This document shows, one piece after another, positions 13,488 through 15,405 of a stretch of DNA of 15,405 bases. Position numbers and translations under genes: made by a program. Where the stretch lies: NCBI GenBank assembly GCA_020431945.1, contig JAGQHH010000127.1, positions 1 through 15,405 on the forward strand. The letters are read 5' to 3'. This DNA is from Cyanobacteria bacterium HKST-UBA02 (GTDB taxonomy: Bacteria > Cyanobacteriota > Vampirovibrionia > Obscuribacterales > Obscuribacteraceae). Every line of letters begins with the position of its first letter. The stretch's first letter is position 1. The notes beneath the pieces were generated by a model. The model did not search any database. It worked only from the letters and a program-made list of their open reading frames with translations, and was not told the origin of the DNA.

Positions 13488-14444
13488 AGAGCCGATCATG
13501 CCGATGGGCATATCCTTCTGCGGGTTCTTGGTCTCCTCGGCCGTAGAGCTCACGGCATCGAATCCGATAAAACTGAAAAAGACAATCGCCGCACCACCCA
13601 TAATGCCAGCAAAACCTCCAGGAGCGAAGGGCACCCAGTTTTGCGGATGAATAAAACTCGCACCAAAGGCGATAAAGAAAATCACCACTGCCACTTTGAT
13701 TATTACCGCGATGGTATTGACCAGGGAACTCTCCCTGATCCCGACTACCAGAACCCAGGTGATCAGCATCACGATGGCGAAAGCCGGGACATTAATAGCG
13801 ATGTGCTGACCGAACAAGACCGGCAGGTCCGTCGATGAGTAGAACTGCCACTGAGGGTGATCTGCAGGCAAGGTCTTGAGACGAGCCAGAGCTGTGGCAG
13901 TATCGGCGGTGAGCCATAGTGGGAACTGCACACCGAATGCACCATGCATGAAATGTAAGAAGTGATCGCACCAGCTCACAGCCACCGCCACATTACCGAT
14001 AGCGTACTCGAGCATGAGATCCCAGCCGATAATCCAGGCTATGAATTCGCCCAGGGCGGCATAAGCAAAAGTATAGGCGGAGCCGGAGACCGGTATCATC
14101 GCAGCCAGCTCAGCGTAACACATGGCAGCGAACCCGCATGCGACAGCTGCAATCAAAAACGAGATCACAATTGCCGGTCCGGCAGGTTCTCTGCCCATAG
14201 AGGCTCCTACAATAAAATTGATTACCGGCGTCGACCACCAGCTATGATGCTCCGAGATTGCTTGCCCGGCAGCAGCCGTACCGGTGAGCGCAAAGATGCC
14301 TGAGCCTATGGTGGCGCCGACCCCAAAGGCGATCAAATCAATAGCCGAGAGACTGCGCTTCATCTCGGAGGTTCCATAGGCCTCTTTCACGAGCTGCGCG
14401 GCGCTCTTGGTTCGGGCCAGGGTCTTGAGCAATCTTTCGAACAT
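12864..14444 (-). CDS. APC-superfamily amino acid permease (cationic amino acid transporter type)
   Basis: The 526-residue protein has about 12-14 hydrophobic segments. Family signatures are IDLIAFGVGATIGSGIFALT (35-54) in the first helix, VSGSAYTFAYAALGEFIAWI (119-138), the cationic amino acid transporter signature GFDAVSSTAEETKNPQKDMP (294-313), and MARDGLLPGIFARLHPKYKTP with a basic end (KKSKLARSVVE). It would import amino acids in symport with protons at the inner membrane; the substrate cannot be named from sequence. Helices are complete and the end looks natural, so the DUF6088 overlap has not truncated it. The start is ATG 14444, with GGAGAG upstream (a GTG at 14447 is directly before it). 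The upstream gene ends 14 nt away, so both may be one transcript. No terminator is visible beyond its stop. Confidence 0.92.
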   Translation of the reverse strand: MFERLLKTLARTKSAAQLVKEAYGTSEMKRSLSAIDLIAFGVGATIGSGIFALTGTAAAGQAISEHHSWWSTPVINFIVGASMGREPAGPAIVISFLIAAVACGFAAMCYAELAAMIPVSGSAYTFAYAALGEFIAWIIGWDLMLEYAIGNVAVAVSWCDHFLHFMHGAFGVQFPLWLTADTATALARLKTLPADHPQWQFYSSTDLPVLFGQHIAINVPAFAIVMLITWVLVVGIRESSLVNTIAVIIKVAVVIFFIAFGASFIHPQNWVPFAPGGFAGIMGGAAIVFFSFIGFDAVSSTAEETKNPQKDMPIGMIGSLIVCSLLYAGVSLVLTGIMPYSEFADDAAPVLTALASIHQEWAHVLVSVGALAGMTSVLLVFQLGQPRIFMAMARDGLLPGIFARLHPKYKTPLLPTILTGVFVAFTSMFVDIGQAAELTNIGTLAAFIIVCGGVIVLRRTEANHERPFMCPLVPWLPMLGIFFCAFLMISLPVVTWVRFFFWMALGAAIYFVYGIKKSKLARSVVE

Positions 14445-14461
14445 CACCTCTCCGGGTATTG

Positions 14462-15405
14462 CTACTTGATCTTGATCGTCCTTGTCGCCTTGTTTCCAGC
14501 CATATCCGTCACCTCTACGATGATCTCTTTAGACTTCTTGTTCGCTTTTATTTTGCCAGCCACAAAGGAAACCCGTCTGGAATCGGCCATACCATCGCCG
14601 GCGACCAGGGCCCACGGCTCACCATCATCATAGCGAACTGTGGCGTTAGTCACCGGGGATGTAGCGTCCTCGGCAATCAGACGAATAGAGGAAAGATCCC
14701 GTCCGCCCCAGACAGTTTCCAGCGACTCGATCTTGGGCTTGGTATTGTCAACGGTGACAAAACGATAGACTTTACTCCTGGCTCCGGCACCACCATTGGA
14801 CGGACCGTCATCAACAATAAACCTCAGGAGATATGCGCCGTCCTTCACCTTTTTCGTATCCCACTGCCAGGTCAATTTGTCGCTCGACTTCGCCGGTTTG
14901 CCTGATTTGCCTGACGCTACCTGCCAGGAAGGCTTCTTTGTGGCAGTGAACTTCTTGGGACTGGATTTGGCTTTACGGGCTGACTTTCCGGATTTCGAGC
15001 CGGCTTTACCGGAGGGCTCCTTCTTACCGCTGCTGCCCTTCGAATCACCTTCGCCTTTCTTGCCGGCACCGGCATCTTTGGACTCGTCCATTCGCTTCCA
15101 GGTTGTCCACGGCCAGCTGTGAATTCGCCTGCTGCTCTTCACCGATTCGGGCTCGGCACTGCCCGATTCGGGCTCACTGGTATCAGGCGCTGGCTCGCTG
15201 TCCGAAGAGTCAGGCTCGCTGCTGTTGTCTTTACTATCGCCAGCTTCAGGTCCGTCTCCCGAATCGGACTGGCTGTCCCCGGAGTCAGACTCGCTGTCGC
15301 TTTCTCCGGAGTCCGACTTGTCTCGGGAGTCCGACTTGTCTCCTGAGTCCGACTTGTCTCCTGAGTCCGACTTGTCTCGGGAGTCCGACTTGTCTCCTGA
15401 GTCCG
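14462..15405 (-). CDS. large extracellular-type protein, C-terminal part (Ser-Asp repeats plus beta-sandwich modules)
   Basis: The frame is open to the window edge, so the start is missing; 313 residues are visible. They begin with SDSGDK/SDSRDK hexapeptides, continue as a Ser/Asp/Glu/Pro-rich stretch, then RRIHSWPWTTWKR and a Lys/Ser/Gly-rich linker. The last 150 residues hold a module with TWQWDTKKVKDGAYLLRFIV ... YRFVTVDNTKPKI and a second with IRLIAEDATSPVTNATVRYD ... VEVTDMAGNKATRTIKIK. These resemble the paired beta-sandwich modules (DGxYxLRxxxxDxPSN, VDNTxP, xDxAGN) at the C-termini of large bacterial propeller or surface proteins, so an N-terminal propeller outside the window is possible. 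Proteins of this type are usually secreted. The GTG at 15142 is inside the gene and not its start. It lies 14 nt before the permease. Confidence 0.8.
   Translation of the reverse strand, partial: DSGDKSDSRDKSDSGDKSDSGDKSDSRDKSDSGESDSESDSGDSQSDSGDGPEAGDSKDNSSEPDSSDSEPAPDTSEPESGSAEPESVKSSRRIHSWPWTTWKRMDESKDAGAGKKGEGDSKGSSGKKEPSGKAGSKSGKSARKAKSSPKKFTATKKPSWQVASGKSGKPAKSSDKLTWQWDTKKVKDGAYLLRFIVDDGPSNGGAGARSKVYRFVTVDNTKPKIESLETVWGGRDLSSIRLIAEDATSPVTNATVRYDDGEPWALVAGDGMADSRRVSFVAGKIKANKKSKEIIVEVTDMAGNKATRTIKIK
15290..15403 (-). repeat. 18-bp tandem repeat coding for SDSGDK/SDSRDK
   Basis: On the minus strand GACAAGTCGGACTC followed by AGGA, CCGA or CGGA recurs every 18 bp up to the window edge, with at least five near-identical copies and degenerate copies (SDSES, SDSGDSQ) behind. 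DNA identity is almost complete, so the array expands or contracts by slippage and probably continues outside the window. Confidence 0.85.

Overview
The window looks chromosomal and bacterial, GC-moderate, with short intergenic gaps. No rRNA, tRNA, CRISPR array or transposase was seen. The best lineage clue is the pair on the minus strand of the left half: a B12-binding-type radical SAM protein fused to a DUF2344 domain, followed 25 nt later by an RNase E/G. The N-terminal half of that ribonuclease resembles cyanobacterial RNase E closely (for example the SLPGRFLVLVPEERGVSISRR stretch, in which cyanobacterial proteins have a very similar sequence). The same gene neighbourhood is known from cyanobacteria. 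Together with the secreted low-complexity proteins, this suggests a non-photosynthetic relative of Cyanobacteriota (Melainabacteria/Obscuribacterales-like). That placement is an inference; no marker gene here proves it.

Left part (1-2081, plus strand): the 3' end of a Fur-family regulator overlaps feoA. Next come a small Cys-rich zinc-ribbon protein and a 426-residue protein made of an S1-like domain, a Gln/Pro-rich linker and an internally duplicated C-terminal domain. No feoB follows. Middle (2102-7256, minus strand): RNase E/G with a 300-residue acidic tail, downstream of the radical SAM-DUF2344 gene, probably one operon read from a TATAAT promoter near 7330. Divergent from it, on the plus strand (7473-8463), are an unrecognised 143-residue protein and a secreted thioredoxin-fold protein without a CXXC motif.

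From 8453 to 10181 (minus strand) a YmdB-type metallophosphoesterase and a PHP-domain phosphoesterase overlap by 14 nt. Both belong to families that act on nucleotides or RNA ends. A secreted protein with a Pro/Ala/Ser linker and a membrane-fusion-protein-like helical hairpin diverges from them, and its start codon overlaps that of ymdB. After a 385-nt gene-free stretch comes an Hsp20 small heat-shock gene with a strong terminator.

Right part: directly behind the hsp20 terminator lies a six-copy tandem repeat array (11904-12138) with two interleaved spacer types. It is followed by a DUF6088/AbiEi-type antitoxin-like gene that has no toxin partner. Its reading frame does not stop where the family normally ends but runs 624 nt antisense into an APC-family amino acid permease. 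The window closes with the 3' part of a large, probably extracellular protein carrying an SDSGDK hexapeptide repeat and C-terminal beta-sandwich modules, 14 nt upstream of the permease.

The points most worth follow-up are the run-on DUF6088 gene with the repeat array next to it, the duplicated-domain S1 protein, and the orphan helical-hairpin protein.
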